A DNA stretch of 64,000 nt from Phoronis australis (lineage: Eukaryota > Phoronida > Phoronidae), in the NCBI GenBank assembly GCA_002633005.1, contig NMRA01000329.1, forward strand, positions 179,843-243,842, given 5' to 3'. Numbering within the stretch: position 1 is the stretch's first letter; every line of letters starts with the position of its first letter. This document shows, in pieces, positions 54,125 through 64,000 of the stretch. A model generated the notes under the pieces. It worked only from the letters and a program-made list of their open reading frames with translations. It did not search any database and was not told the origin of the DNA. A program made the translations under genes and the position numbers.

Positions 54125-56229
54125 GTACGTATCAGCAGCACTCAAACACGTTTTTGATATTTGTCACGAGAGGGCGAAACGATAGATATTTTCGGCCCAG
54201 TCTCATTTGCTGCACCACTGTCATACAAGAGCAGGACAACGTTTGGAAATCTAATCGTGCGACAGTCGTAGGAGCCTCATCTGCTACTGTCGGAACATAT
54301 AGGCCCGCCTACAATGCACAACAACGTCGTATGACGCCTTTCTAAAACCAACTGGTCCACATAACGTCGTCCACTCGCAGCCTCACGAACTACACCAACT
54401 TCTTAGAGGGAAATTTCTTGGTGCACATTATTGTTTTAGGTACGTTAATAACGGTTTCCCCAAATTTCAGCCTGCATCAATATTCATTGATTCTCGCATA
54501 ATAGTCCTAAAACTAGTTCATGACTGATCAGTCGCTCTTCGCAGATAACATGTGACTTAGAAGAACCCTTACAAGTTGCCAGAAGAGGTATAATACGTCG
54601 CATCTGCTTGGCAGGCCTGTACCTGCATGGATTTGTCATTTTTTAAATTTTGCCAGTTTTTATATACCGTGCTAGAAAATTGAAAGCGCCGGCAAGTCCT
54701 CACTATCCCCAGTCCATATCATTGACTGACCTCTAGCGGACTCATATCAGGGTTTTTGTTGATTCCCGTACGACTGTGTCGATCATGGATGGATATGAGA
54801 CAACTCCTAGGCAAACATTTGGGCTTTAACTACCCTGACGCCTAGCGGCGAGTCTAAGCCAGACTGTGGCTAGCCCAACATAATGTATATAATAGATTCA
54901 CAAATTACGTAATGCGTTGTTTAGCCGCGATGCTGAAGAAAACCTATTCGCTAGTTTCTATTATAATGTTTTGACTTCGAAACTTGCATATATGCTAAAG
55001 AGGCGTGTTGGTTAACGACGGCCATAATCTTTTCTACCACTTTAGTTCAGTCAAGCCCATGAATAGCGACTAGTTCACTTCAATCCGTGACGGCATCAAG
55101 CCTTTGCTGTACCGTGAACTTCGCTTAATACTCTTTCTCTTCTACTTGCGTGCAAATCTTAATTGTTAGCGAATTTACCTAATGGAGATTTTAGAATTCT
55201 ACCAAGACGTTTTTTGTGGCAAACTGACAACTGGAAAACATTTTAAACGACCACTTATCATTTTAGCAATAGACTTGTCTTAGAGTGTGTGCGGGCAATT
55301 TCTCTCAGTTTCCAGCAACAGCGGCAAAAGAATGCAAGCTCAAAAGGCTCAGTATGCACTGACTATGGAATTCGTTATTTCAGGATGACAGGTGGCGCTT
55401 CAGCCTAGAAGTGATGTTCATGCCTGTTGCCAAGAGTCAATGAACGTTTCGGTCAGTAAACTCGCTTCTGTATCTAAGATACATAAATGATACGATATTT
55501 ACGTAATCTTTGTATGAAGTTGTTAACAACACGTTGCATGTTGGAACGGGTAAATTTAATTGCGCTTTGAACAAAAGCTGCAGTGCAATTACTACACTTA
55601 TGTAACTAATTAACTTGGAAATTTCAGGTGTCTCGGGATAAACCGGGCAGCAGATTTCCCAATATTTGTCTGTAAGCGGTAGAAACCATGACTGTGTGAG
55701 CGTCGGAGAAAGTTGTTGACCAAGGTTATGTCATAGCCCCGGGCAGTTAAACTAGTGACCGACCGCAACAAATCCGTCCTTTGTGTGTCAGAAATTAGGG
55801 TGTGTTAAGTATAAACGTCGGCAGACACCCAATCTCAACAATCGGCTGCTTCGTAGAACTCATCCTACACCCAGGGCCTACAAGTCGCTCCCCTTTAACA
55901 GAGCGGAAATACGTTGTGAATGTTTTCACTGTCGGACAGCACGAGATTACAGACTCTTGGTTGTTATGGGATTCTGAACGTGGAGGGATACTCTGAAGTT
56001 CTATGTCAATACGTCTGTGGAGTTTTGATTGCTGATGAGCGTTTAAGCTGCTCGGTTGTGAGACAAGAAACTCATATCGTTTTGCTAAATCCTTTACAAA
56101 TGTATGCTCGGTACTTATTTTCTGCTCATTTAATTTGAACTCACCACACGGGACAGGAGGTGCGTTCACCACGTCACGAGATGGGTCACCGAAATAAACT
56201 AATTTTCTTCGGCATCGGAAAGTGGTAAC
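54125..56229. other. Region between the sushi gene and the GAREM-like gene
   Basis: It should contain the sushi gene 3' end and the promoter and 5' UTR of the next gene, but I cannot place either. A 125-codon minus frame at 55795-56172 has no recognisable domain and no homologous neighbour, so I leave it unannotated. Confidence 0.4.
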
Positions 56230-56503
56230 ATGAGAAACGCTTTAGAATGGGAGGAAGAGGCAGTATCGATGAGGGAACTCTTGAAATACCCCCTGCCCCA
56301 AGTGGTAAAAGTATGCCCGGAGTCCATCGGTAACTTGGCGAATGAACCCGACGTACTTGAGGGACCGCAGACTGGGCTACCGGTGCTGCTACATTCCGCC
56401 CGAAGATGCTGCAAGGTATTAGTGGAAAATTTGGAATGGAACAAAACGACGAAAACTCATGACGCTTGTGGTCATCGCATGGTCATTCCTGTCAGTTATA
56501 CAG
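56230..56503 (+). CDS. GAREM-like exon 1: start of CABIT domain
   Basis: MRNALEWEEEAVSMRELL is followed by YPLPQVVKVCPESIGNLAN, LPVLLHSARRCCKVLVENLE and MVIPVSYTG. The LP-x-V/I-VKV, LLLHS and KVLA-type strands, ending in IP-x-x-Y-x-G, match the beginning of the GAREM CABIT domain. The exon ends ACAG with donor GTGAGG in phase 1. Exon 2 continues GWFELIPE, exactly the family junction. The first ATG of the frame is used. Confidence 0.8.
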
Positions 56504-59500
56504 GTGAGGTGAATAAACATGCAATTACTGATGTAACAGAATCGGTATTTGACCTAAGCCTACTGTAGCCTAAATACACACAATTCACACTTCTGTTTGG
56601 CAAGCCTCGGCCAGCGGCATCGAGTTGGTAATGCTAGAAATTTTAAAATAACAGTTTGATTTGAATGCAGTACTCCAGCTATTACGTAGGCTTTCGCGGA
56701 TAAAAATTCTTTGATCACGTTTCATTCTGACTCATTCGTAGAGAGATATATCTTTGGACAGGTCGGAAGTTCATATATATTTAAGTCTTGTTAGGTGTAA
56801 CTGATGAGCTTTGGTGGACTCTTGCATTGTGGATTAAATTCTTTCATTCTCAAACTGAAACATGACCTGTGGTTAAGCTACGGAAATAAAGTCTAAATGA
56901 GCTGCTACAGTGTCAGTGTGAACGTCCAGTCCAAGGGTTTAGTATGGCACAAATATTCAATTCACTTCACTTAGACTTTCCTCATTTCTACATGTAAATA
57001 TGGCTGTGTTTTCGATCATGTCGACAGTATTTTCACTGAGAACACTAGAAGTCGCAAAATTAAAGTCGTGTAGTACCTTATTGGCATCAGATCTTGTATG
57101 TTTAGCTAAATATCTAGACAATTGTAGATTTTAACTCATTGAAAATAGATATTTTCTGAAAGTGGAAAGCCTGCATAACTGTTTGCAAATCAGCCATTTA
57201 CTGTGCAACGTGACCATGCCTTTTTGAAAATTTCAGCAAAAAAGAAAGGTTGGTAGCAAAACAAACGGTATCAATAACATGACCAAATTTCGTTTGATAT
57301 AAATGTTTTAGATTGCTCAAAAACCTTTGTTTTTAATTTAAGTAACTTTTCATGTTTTCACCAGTCTTAAAAGTCCTTGACTACCGATTATGCAAAAGCG
57401 GGAGCGATTCCTAACAAGTGATTTGACAATACTACACTGTACATCAATAATAGACTGAGACTCTGAAAGTTTCACGTGAATTCGACGTTTGCCCAATTTG
57501 GACATTTATTAGGGTATGCGATTTCTTTAATGACATTACACAGCATTTTATCTGAAATTCACAATGAAAAATAACGTTTCAGTTCAGATTTACACGTACA
57601 CTACCACAAAGCAACCCGATTAAATACCTAAGACACATATATACGCTTCAAATTCCTAAATTCAATACGATTCAGTTCTATTCCCAGAGAGCCAATCGCT
57701 TTGAACCTTTCCTAAATCGCCCGAGTGTCGTTATGCAAACCTTGAACCACATTTAAGTGGTCCTAGTGCTATCATTCTATTCACTGGCTAGACTAAGACA
57801 AATGACCACCGTGACTGTAGTCAATTCATTAAACCTAGCCAGGTGCTAGATGAATCAAATCCCCAAATCAAATACAATATTATACACTTGTATGGGTTCT
57901 TAACCGCAGCACGCCAGTCAAGACAGTATTGGAATGTGCTGCAAACCGGCTCTAATGCAGTGTATACATTTATATATCTCGCCTGCCAGAAATTTTGACA
58001 GTGTGACCAAACGTGAATTTGTTGGCGAACGGGAAATAGGGGACCTCTGAGGTAAATTCCGCAAACACGCAACAACGAGGAGGGAAGGGCAAAAGCAAAA
58101 TTGAAATAAGTGTTTGTCGGCCAAGGGAGGACCCGTTTTCGCCTGAAGGCTTTGTACCCCCGTGACTTCACCAGTGTGGCTACTGTTCTCGTACATCTGT
58201 GATGAACTACAAAAGTCGCCAAAAAACTTCATGTAACCGCAATTGGAACGCGCGTTTTTTAACCAGATCAGTGTACCTAAAAATATTTCCCCCGCACAAC
58301 TTACGATGTTGTGACAATGTGCACCGATTAGGAAACGGGGTCGTTTAGTGGTTGTTGTTGTTGGAATTTAAGTTATGCTTGTCTACACCCACCTGTGTCG
58401 CCGTCCGCTATTGATGTCACAAAAGTTAATCTAAGCTCCTATTGTGTGGTACGTACAGAGTACATTAGTGATCTGGCTGCAATAGATTGAATTTGTGTCA
58501 AGGACAGAATCTGGTATTTTTAGCGTGTTTGGCTCCTGAAATTGAATCCCCCATGAAAAGTTAGTGTAGAACACTTCTTTCGCTGAAGAAATACTATAGA
58601 AATTAGCCAAATCGCTGCGAAGGGTTTTATTTCTTTACAACAATTTTGAGTTGAAGCGTGTTTACCTTAATACATGTATATTCATTATGCGTGGTAGATT
58701 GGCTTTTGCTTTGTGACATATCAGACAAAAGAGCGAGCCTTGATATCAGGCCTATGAAAACTGGTGTCGTCTGAAATACGGACTAAACGCGGGAGTAAGT
58801 TAAGTAATGCGTTTCACAAGTTGTCAGTGCCCAAATTGACACACCCAAAAATTGCTATGATAATTTGTACAATATGTGTCGACTTGGACCTTCGATGCTG
58901 AGTCAAATTGTCGTATTTTATAGAACTTGTCATTCTGGGCCGTTGTGCCAGTTTCGGCCTTCAGGCGACAAGACTGGTTTTGGAGAACGACGAATCCATT
59001 TTGATTTCAGTTTTGTATAAGGCTGCATTAATTGGGCACGTTACTCTAATCATTACTGTTTTCTTGAACAGGATGGTTCGAGCTTATTCCAGAAACAGGG
59101 GGAGAGGACATTGAATACTGCGAAAGTATTTCACAGATTGGTGAGCGAAACTCAGAAGACTTCTTAGTTAGTGGACCTGTACTCGGCTATCAGCGTTTGG
59201 GTGGTCGATTGTTACGTCATCGAGTGACGAAGGGGACTTTGTTGAAACTTGTATCAGTGTTTGAAAATAAAAGCGAGCCATCCCAAATACGGACATTTCT
59301 GAGAAGATTTAAGTGCTGCAGCCGTGTGTGGAACTTTGTTACCCACGACGACATCTTACGAGAAAAAACCTACGCCCATTGTTTAGATGACAATGGCGCT
59401 GATATATTACTTCCGTTCGACATGTCGGGCATTTTCTTTCCCGTTGGTAAACCTGGAACGAAACGATATGATGTAGTGTATCGTTTATGTGACATAATTA

Positions 59501-61229
59501 GGCATTTGGAATTACCGATCGACGTTCGACTTGTGGAAGGAAATGCTCCGATAGGGTCACAATTGTTTACGGGAAGATTGCGCATTCTTCAGGAGTTCTC
59601 TGATGAGACGGCTATTGCAAAAACATTGGGAGAGAGTGAGGGCATTCAAAACATGTTTGAAATATCTGAAAATACTCCACTGGTATTCTTGCGATCGAAA
59701 AATTCCCAAGACATTGTATTCTCTAGCGCTTATAAATCTGCTTTGCGAATTTGTGATTCTAGAGCAGAGGCATATGCTTCGTCTATCAAATTCACTAAGA
59801 CTGTTGAACCCGAAACTATGATAGATACGACTATGTGCTCCGAAACATCAGTAACGGTTTTAGATGATGAGCATGCTGATATACCCTTTGCAAGTCGGTG
59901 CCTTCCACCACTTCCAAAGGCAACGCCTGAAGAAGCGTTTGCACACGAACCTGACTATGCCATTATTCCGGGAGCAGACCTACCAGAAGCAGATGGATAC
60001 TTAGTCCCTGCCGACGCAAACGAGTCGTCGTGCAAAATACAAGATGGTGTTTCTTCCGCCGTTATTTATTCGAATGTCACTAAAGAAAATAAAATGACAC
60101 AAAGAAAACAACTAATGCAAAATCCTAATTCCTCGACGGTGTCAATAGTAAGCCCGGCACTTTGGATTCCAACCTATCTGGAAGCGTGGAAGATTGCGAA
60201 GTGAACATTATCCTCTCTGACGAAGAGCAAAGCATGCTTGCACAACTAGAAACTCTATTTAACATATCTGCGGAATCTCCTACAGAACAAGACCTGTCAC
60301 CGCAATTAATTGAAAGAAAAGAAAGCATCGAAAGTATTCCTGCAGCCGTGACTCATGAGGAGAATGAAATCTGGTCTGCGGAAGAACGTTTTGAAGGTGG
60401 TCAGTCAAATTTAAGGCATAGACGAGTGAGTGAAGAATGGCTTAGAGAAGCGCGAGATGCGCGCCATAAAAGTGTTGCTGACTTTCGCCATTTTGACGAT
60501 GAAGTATTCCAACGTCTCGCCACTCCTCCAACCGAACACAGAAGAAAAGACAACGCATTGTTACGTAATGCATTTGGGTCTTGTAACTCGGACGGCGAAG
60601 AATATGAAAGAAGACGACTCGGGTCAATCGACAGAGCTGCATCGACCAAGACGGCAAGGAAATTGAAAATGAACCCAAATGCAACCATCCGCGTCCACAA
60701 CATCAGAAGGGATAGCCAAAAGAAACGGACACTAACGGGATATCATATTCCACGCTTGGCAAGAGCTTTTGTACAAGAAACAGACAGTCGTAGAAGAACT
60801 GACATGCCAGAAAAATTTTCACGACGCTCAACAACCCCCAGATCAAGACCAAAGAGACACGAAAGCGTATCGTCCACCAATTCGGGAGTTTTGGATTCTG
60901 GCTTTATTTCTCCGCCTTCTCCGCGTGCAGCGTCTTATCACTCTGATTATAATTGGGAAGTCATGTCTGATGGTACGTCCTCATTTGACCCGAGATGGAT
61001 GCCTCCATACGATTTGTCCTCTTTAACTGTGGCCGAGGTTGTCAAATGCCTTCGCTATATCGGTATGAAACAATCTGTAATGAATAGATTTCGCGAAGAA
61101 CAAGTCGACGGGAAGTTGTTTAAGGAACTCGACGACAATCTTTTACGCGAAGGATTTCCAGACTTAAATGCACTTGAAAGAAAAAAGATTACGGACTTCA
61201 TCAGTGGATGGCGCCCACGCAAATCTTGA
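56230..61229 (+). CDS. GAREM-like adaptor: CABIT plus SAM domain protein (gene model)
   Basis: Two-exon model (or three, see the frame problem) of about 800 residues, close to vertebrate GAREM1/2 in length and layout. GAREM proteins are cytosolic adaptors downstream of receptor tyrosine kinases: phosphorylated tyrosines recruit GRB2 and SHP2 to modulate MAPK signalling. Seen here: an N-terminal CABIT domain split by a 2.57-kb phase-1 intron, a middle region with Pro-rich CLPPLPK and tyrosines in YAIIP, YLVP and YSNV (pYxN is the GRB2 SH2 consensus), a Ser/Arg-rich segment, and a C-terminal SAM domain ending GWRPRKS. The coding frame switches between about 60130 and 60230, through either a one-base indel or an 80-base intron. 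No canonical AATAAA is visible in the first few hundred bases after the stop. Confidence 0.8.
56504..59071 (+). other. Intron of the GAREM-like gene
   Basis: 2,568 bases, donor GTGAGG, acceptor TTCTTGAACAG. A minus-strand pair of overlapping frames at 57821-58232 is open for over 100 codons, but I recognise no family. Nothing else is supported. Confidence 0.7.
59072..60147 (+). CDS. GAREM-like exon 2, first part: rest of CABIT and Tyr motifs
   Basis: Starting in the middle of a Gly codon it reads WFELIPETGGEDIEY, VTKGTLLKLVSVFENK, ILLPFDMSGIFFPVGKPGT, YRLCDIIRHLELPIDVRLVE and GRLRILQEFSDETAIAKTL, completing the CABIT domain (second half). Then come PPLPKATPEEAF, PDYAIIPGADLPEADGYLVP and AVIYSNVTKENKM. 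The frame continues to a stop at 60204, but the sequence after about 60147 (SPALWIPTYLEAW) looks non-coding, while another frame takes over. A donor-like GTAAGC starts at 60148. Confidence 0.8.
60129..61229 (+). CDS. GAREM-like exon 2, last part: Ser/Arg-rich region and SAM domain
   Basis: A second frame opens at 60129 after a TAA and runs to 61229: GSVEDCEVNIILSDEEQSML, FNISAESPTEQDLS, a Ser/Arg-rich middle (RRSTTPRSRPKRHESVSS), then the SAM domain from about 60990: YDLSSLTVAEVVKCLRYIG, NRFREEQVDGKLFKELDDN and KKITDFISGWRPRKS. SAM domains mediate protein-protein association; a C-terminal SAM is diagnostic for GAREM. There is no upstream ATG at the frame opening, so it must be reached from the preceding frame, not by separate initiation. 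Confidence 0.8.
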   Translation, partial: FLDGVNSKPGTLDSNLSGSVEDCEVNIILSDEEQSMLAQLETLFNISAESPTEQDLSPQLIERKESIESIPAAVTHEENEIWSAEERFEGGQSNLRHRRVSEEWLREARDARHKSVADFRHFDDEVFQRLATPPTEHRRKDNALLRNAFGSCNSDGEEYERRRLGSIDRAASTKTARKLKMNPNATIRVHNIRRDSQKKRTLTGYHIPRLARAFVQETDSRRRTDMPEKFSRRSTTPRSRPKRHESVSSTNSGVLDSGFISPPSPRAASYHSDYNWEVMSDGTSSFDPRWMPPYDLSSLTVAEVVKCLRYIGMKQSVMNRFREEQVDGKLFKELDDNLLREGFPDLNALERKKITDFISGWRPRKS

Positions 61230-63974
61230 TTTCTTTCCCTTGAAAAACAGAATACAGGATAACATTACTTGATCACGGCTTTATCTAATTTGCGAAATTA
61301 ATAATAATCGTTATTTCCCAAACATAAAACAATACAAACATTCGTTATTTTTTAGATTTTTTGTAGTCCATTGCCAAAATTGCATTGGTAACTATTCGGT
61401 AATTCTTATTGTACTCGACGTCGTGAGCTATAAACGCAACGCAAAATTCGCCACTCATTTTGGTTTGCATTTTGCGTCGTTTCGTGTCGAAGAAATAAGG
61501 AATGCATCCCACCACTGCACGTTCCCCGCCCCCCCCCCCACACACACCTCAAATAGGTAGAAAAGGCAGCATCCCCGCTGTACATATAGGAGTTGAAATT
61601 TCCTTACCAACACTGAGGCATGCTCACACAAAATCAAATGCTCTACAATAACATTACATTAAGCTTATTGCAGCCAGCTTTAGCAACGGACTCCGAACAT
61701 AAAATTTCTACACCCGATATTTCAGCCAAAAAGTACACTTCACTATATGTCACCTCACCTGCCGCGCACATGCTTTGGGCCAAAAATACAAGATTTTAAC
61801 GCGGGGAATTTAAAAGGAGGCCCACTAATCAACAGATTAACGAGCTTCCGGAATTGCTTCACCTCAATATCTCCCACTGCTTTCCTATCCTATTGGGGAG
61901 ACTACAGGCAATAGAATATATGCAATGACGTCGTATATTTTGATTGAAACATCAAGACGAGGAGACTGACATTGCTTCAGGCCAACAACACAAACGGCGT
62001 CGCAGTTCAAGTCCATTGTCCTTATTAACATAATGTAAATAGAGTTAACGAATCAAGAATCCTGTCCAATATAAATCGTCACCTCTCATCAATCTCCCCC
62101 TCCCGACCTCCACCCATTCGGTACGTGCTATGCGCATATACAATCGCTCTTTGAGCAAATGTTTACAGACAAAATGTTGGGCCCCCCATAAGTGATACCC
62201 TAAATCCGTCAGTGGTTATCAAGCAATGGCAACTTAACAAACGATTTGGCTATTAATTGTAACGTATATTCACTTTTGAGATGACGAAATTCATGGGTTC
62301 CTACATAAACAAAATTTAGGCGTATTTGGCTTTGACTAGATTAGTGCCATATTTATTCGGTATGAGTCAGTCTGATTGGTTTAATAACATATGACATGAC
62401 ACTGTTCCGGGGGATACGAAACCGGGCCGATGGTTCCACTTTCGAATCAACACAGTTTCAGTGCTGAAGTGGTAAAATTAGAGGTAAGTTAGGTGCCCAA
62501 AGCCCACCGCATAACCTTGAGCACTGAACGCACTGAACTTACGTTGCCTACATTACGGCGTTTTCCCGTTGCTCCCAACTTGTTCGATTCTATAGCCCAA
62601 CAAGTTGGGAAGTATACTCCTGTAGCCAATATCTTACTGATTAACTCCATTCTGGCAGTAACAGTTGGAGGGCCAGGTTTCTTTTGTTCGATAATTGCTC
62701 TAATCTCCAATAAGATCGGATCTAGCCTGACTTTGCCGTGCTGTTAAAAATAAAAGTGATATAACACTTGAATATAAACCTACAGCATTTCTGAAATTTT
62801 CGTCAAATGATGATCATGTTTAGTTTTTGAATCGCCAAAATCGCCCAACTGCAACCAAAGTTATGACAACCTGTCTTTCCAAATAGGCCTTACAACAATT
62901 AAATTCACTTTGAGTCTGAGTATGTTCACACATGATCTGTAATAAGCCTGGTAGATAATTTGCCTGTTTGATGTCATAAAGAAACAAAAGAGTGTGCTTG
63001 GCAGTTAACAAAGAAGCTAGATGTTATCACACGCTCAGAAACTCCTACGTCTGGTAAAGTCACTGAACGGGAAAAGGCTGTCATGTAGGCTCCACGTTCA
63101 AATGTCAAAAGGTGGTTGCCTGCGCCTACGTGTGCTTACGCCCCACTACAGCACTGCGCAGTATCCAGGCTATCAAGCAGCTTCAGGTCATGGGAGTTAT
63201 TTGGCAGAAAGTAGGTACTCGTCACTGAAACAAAACTAGGACAGGAGGGGACTTTTTCGTCGATACTTTTCCGGGCATACAAATGTCCATAACTAGGCCG
63301 TTCCTAGACTGAAATCCATACGTTTCACATCAATTCCCATGCGCGCACCCAGCCTTCAATTTGGGGGGCTCGATTTCCCGGTGTTGTGGACCTTTTGCTA
63401 GCAAAAAAAAAGAAAAAAAATCGGGGGCACCACTATCAATTGCCAAATGGGAGGCGCGCATGCTTCCACACGAAATCGAGCCGGGGAGTTTCAGAAATTT
63501 ACATTTTCGGAAATACATGTAGTAGTAGTCCGGTCAGCTTGCCCGGTGCCCATACATAAGCCTTCCGGAGAAGCAACGAACTTCACACCATTTTCAAGCC
63601 ATTACTTAGTTTTGGTACAAGAATATATTTTTATTCGCGAGTTTCATCTTCATAAATCTACAATTGTACATATATATGTAGGCACATTCCAAGTGAACAT
63701 TTGCAATGGAGAAGAAAGCTCGGCGACATTTTTCAAAAGACTGGGCGTGCTGACCGGGTCACTTGAAAGCAAAAGCCACTATTTTAGTTTTATACAGTCC
63801 CCAGTTCCACTATGTAGCTTAACTTGGTCATACTACAACTGAGTGTTTTCATGTTTATGAGTCGCTGCAATGAAAGAAAACCGCTCGTCTTAGATGCTAA
63901 CTTTTCATTAAACGGGAAGCCAGTCGGTCCTAACCGGCACGGTAACGTCATTTCTAAAATATATGGTGTATAAC
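61230..63974. other. Sequence downstream of the GAREM-like gene
   Basis: Contains the 3' UTR, a C-run next to a CA-run at 61529-61548, and no recognised gene. Near 63338-63462 CATGCGCGC and GCGCGCATG face each other around a G/C-rich core and an A-rich run, possibly a decayed inverted-repeat element. The frame 63447-63842 includes FFKRLGVLTGSLESK, faintly like transposon-associated ORFs, but too little to name. Confidence 0.4.
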
Positions 63975-64000
63975 CAGGGGCGGATCCAGGATTTTGAGTA
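63975..64000 (+). mobile_element. Start of a hAT-like MITE cut by the window end
   Basis: CAGGGGCGGATCCAGGATTT is the same kind of terminus as 15988-16138 (which ends with the inverse CCCTGGATCCGTCTCTG). Only the first 26 bases are inside the window. Confidence 0.45.

Noticed and set aside
55795-56172. 125-codon minus frame upstream of the GAREM-like gene
   Set aside because: No domain, motif, splice context or paralogue that I can recognise; the opposite strand is the likely 5' flank of a real gene.
57821-58232. Two overlapping minus frames of 133 and 104 codons in the GAREM intron
   Set aside because: Both frames open at once in GC-richer sequence suggests chance; no recognisable family and no splice support.
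63447-63842. 131-codon plus frame near the window end
   Set aside because: Starts in a G/C-rich repeat-like stretch; the faint resemblance to transposon ORFs is too weak to name.
1-64000. CRISPR arrays, bacterial operons, rRNA or tRNA genes
   Set aside because: No regularly spaced repeats, no Shine-Dalgarno-led gene strings, and no recognisable structural RNA genes; the window is clearly animal nuclear DNA.

Overview
This window looks like nuclear DNA of a metazoan, most likely a marine invertebrate. The evidence is phase-1 exons bounded by GT/AG splice sites, extracellular fibronectin type II (FN2) and sushi/CCP domains, a GAREM-like CABIT+SAM adaptor gene, THAP-domain transposons, Penelope-like, CR1-like and Ty3/gypsy relics, and frequent ACATGT-type palindromes. 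The species cannot be fixed from sequence alone. There is one run of 99 N at 19190-19288 and a single N at 36144.

Two host genes are supported, both on the + strand. (1) A secreted or surface mosaic gene at 12614-53337 has a signal-peptide exon, an FN2 exon and 20 intact one-exon sushi-like modules. The modules form four tandem copies of one block (T1-T2-T3-[dead T4]-T5-T6), and introns were duplicated with the exons. All 22 exons keep phase 1 and join in frame. The 3' end of the gene is not resolved. Cysteine numbers depend on module class: T1 always has five, T2 always lacks the first, T5 always lacks the third. (2) A GAREM-like signalling adaptor at 56230-61229 has a split CABIT domain, a Tyr-containing middle region and a C-terminal SAM domain. 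Its long coding part changes frame near 60130-60230, which is either a sequence indel or an 80-base intron.

The rest is mostly transposable elements, often nested. 0.3-4.5 kb holds a minus-strand relic of a multicopy ORF with a C-terminal CXC domain, split by a 1.95-kb TTAA-flanked DNA element whose removal restores the frame at the junction. 6.1-10.1 kb holds a CR1/L2-type LINE relic split by a 1.17-kb repeat with direct terminal repeats and an 8-bp target duplication. Intron 1 of the sushi gene (12.7-20.8 kb) carries MITEs and a Kolobok-like fragment split by a head-to-head Penelope-like pair with a 15-bp target duplication and hammerhead-like motifs. 25.8-26.7 kb and 49-52.4 kb hold relics of a LINE whose C-terminal region looks like a restriction-like endonuclease. 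28.2-30.2 kb is a young Kolobok-type deletion derivative with 158-bp inverted repeats and two convergent truncated genes. 36.1-36.9 kb is a Ty3/gypsy pol relic with a MITE in it. 40.7-41.9 kb is a second copy of the 7-8 kb repeat, with an empty site preserved in the paralogous block.

Because the sushi blocks are paralogous, they act as internal controls: they show which sequence is ancestral intron, which is a later insertion, and which exon (T4) decayed.
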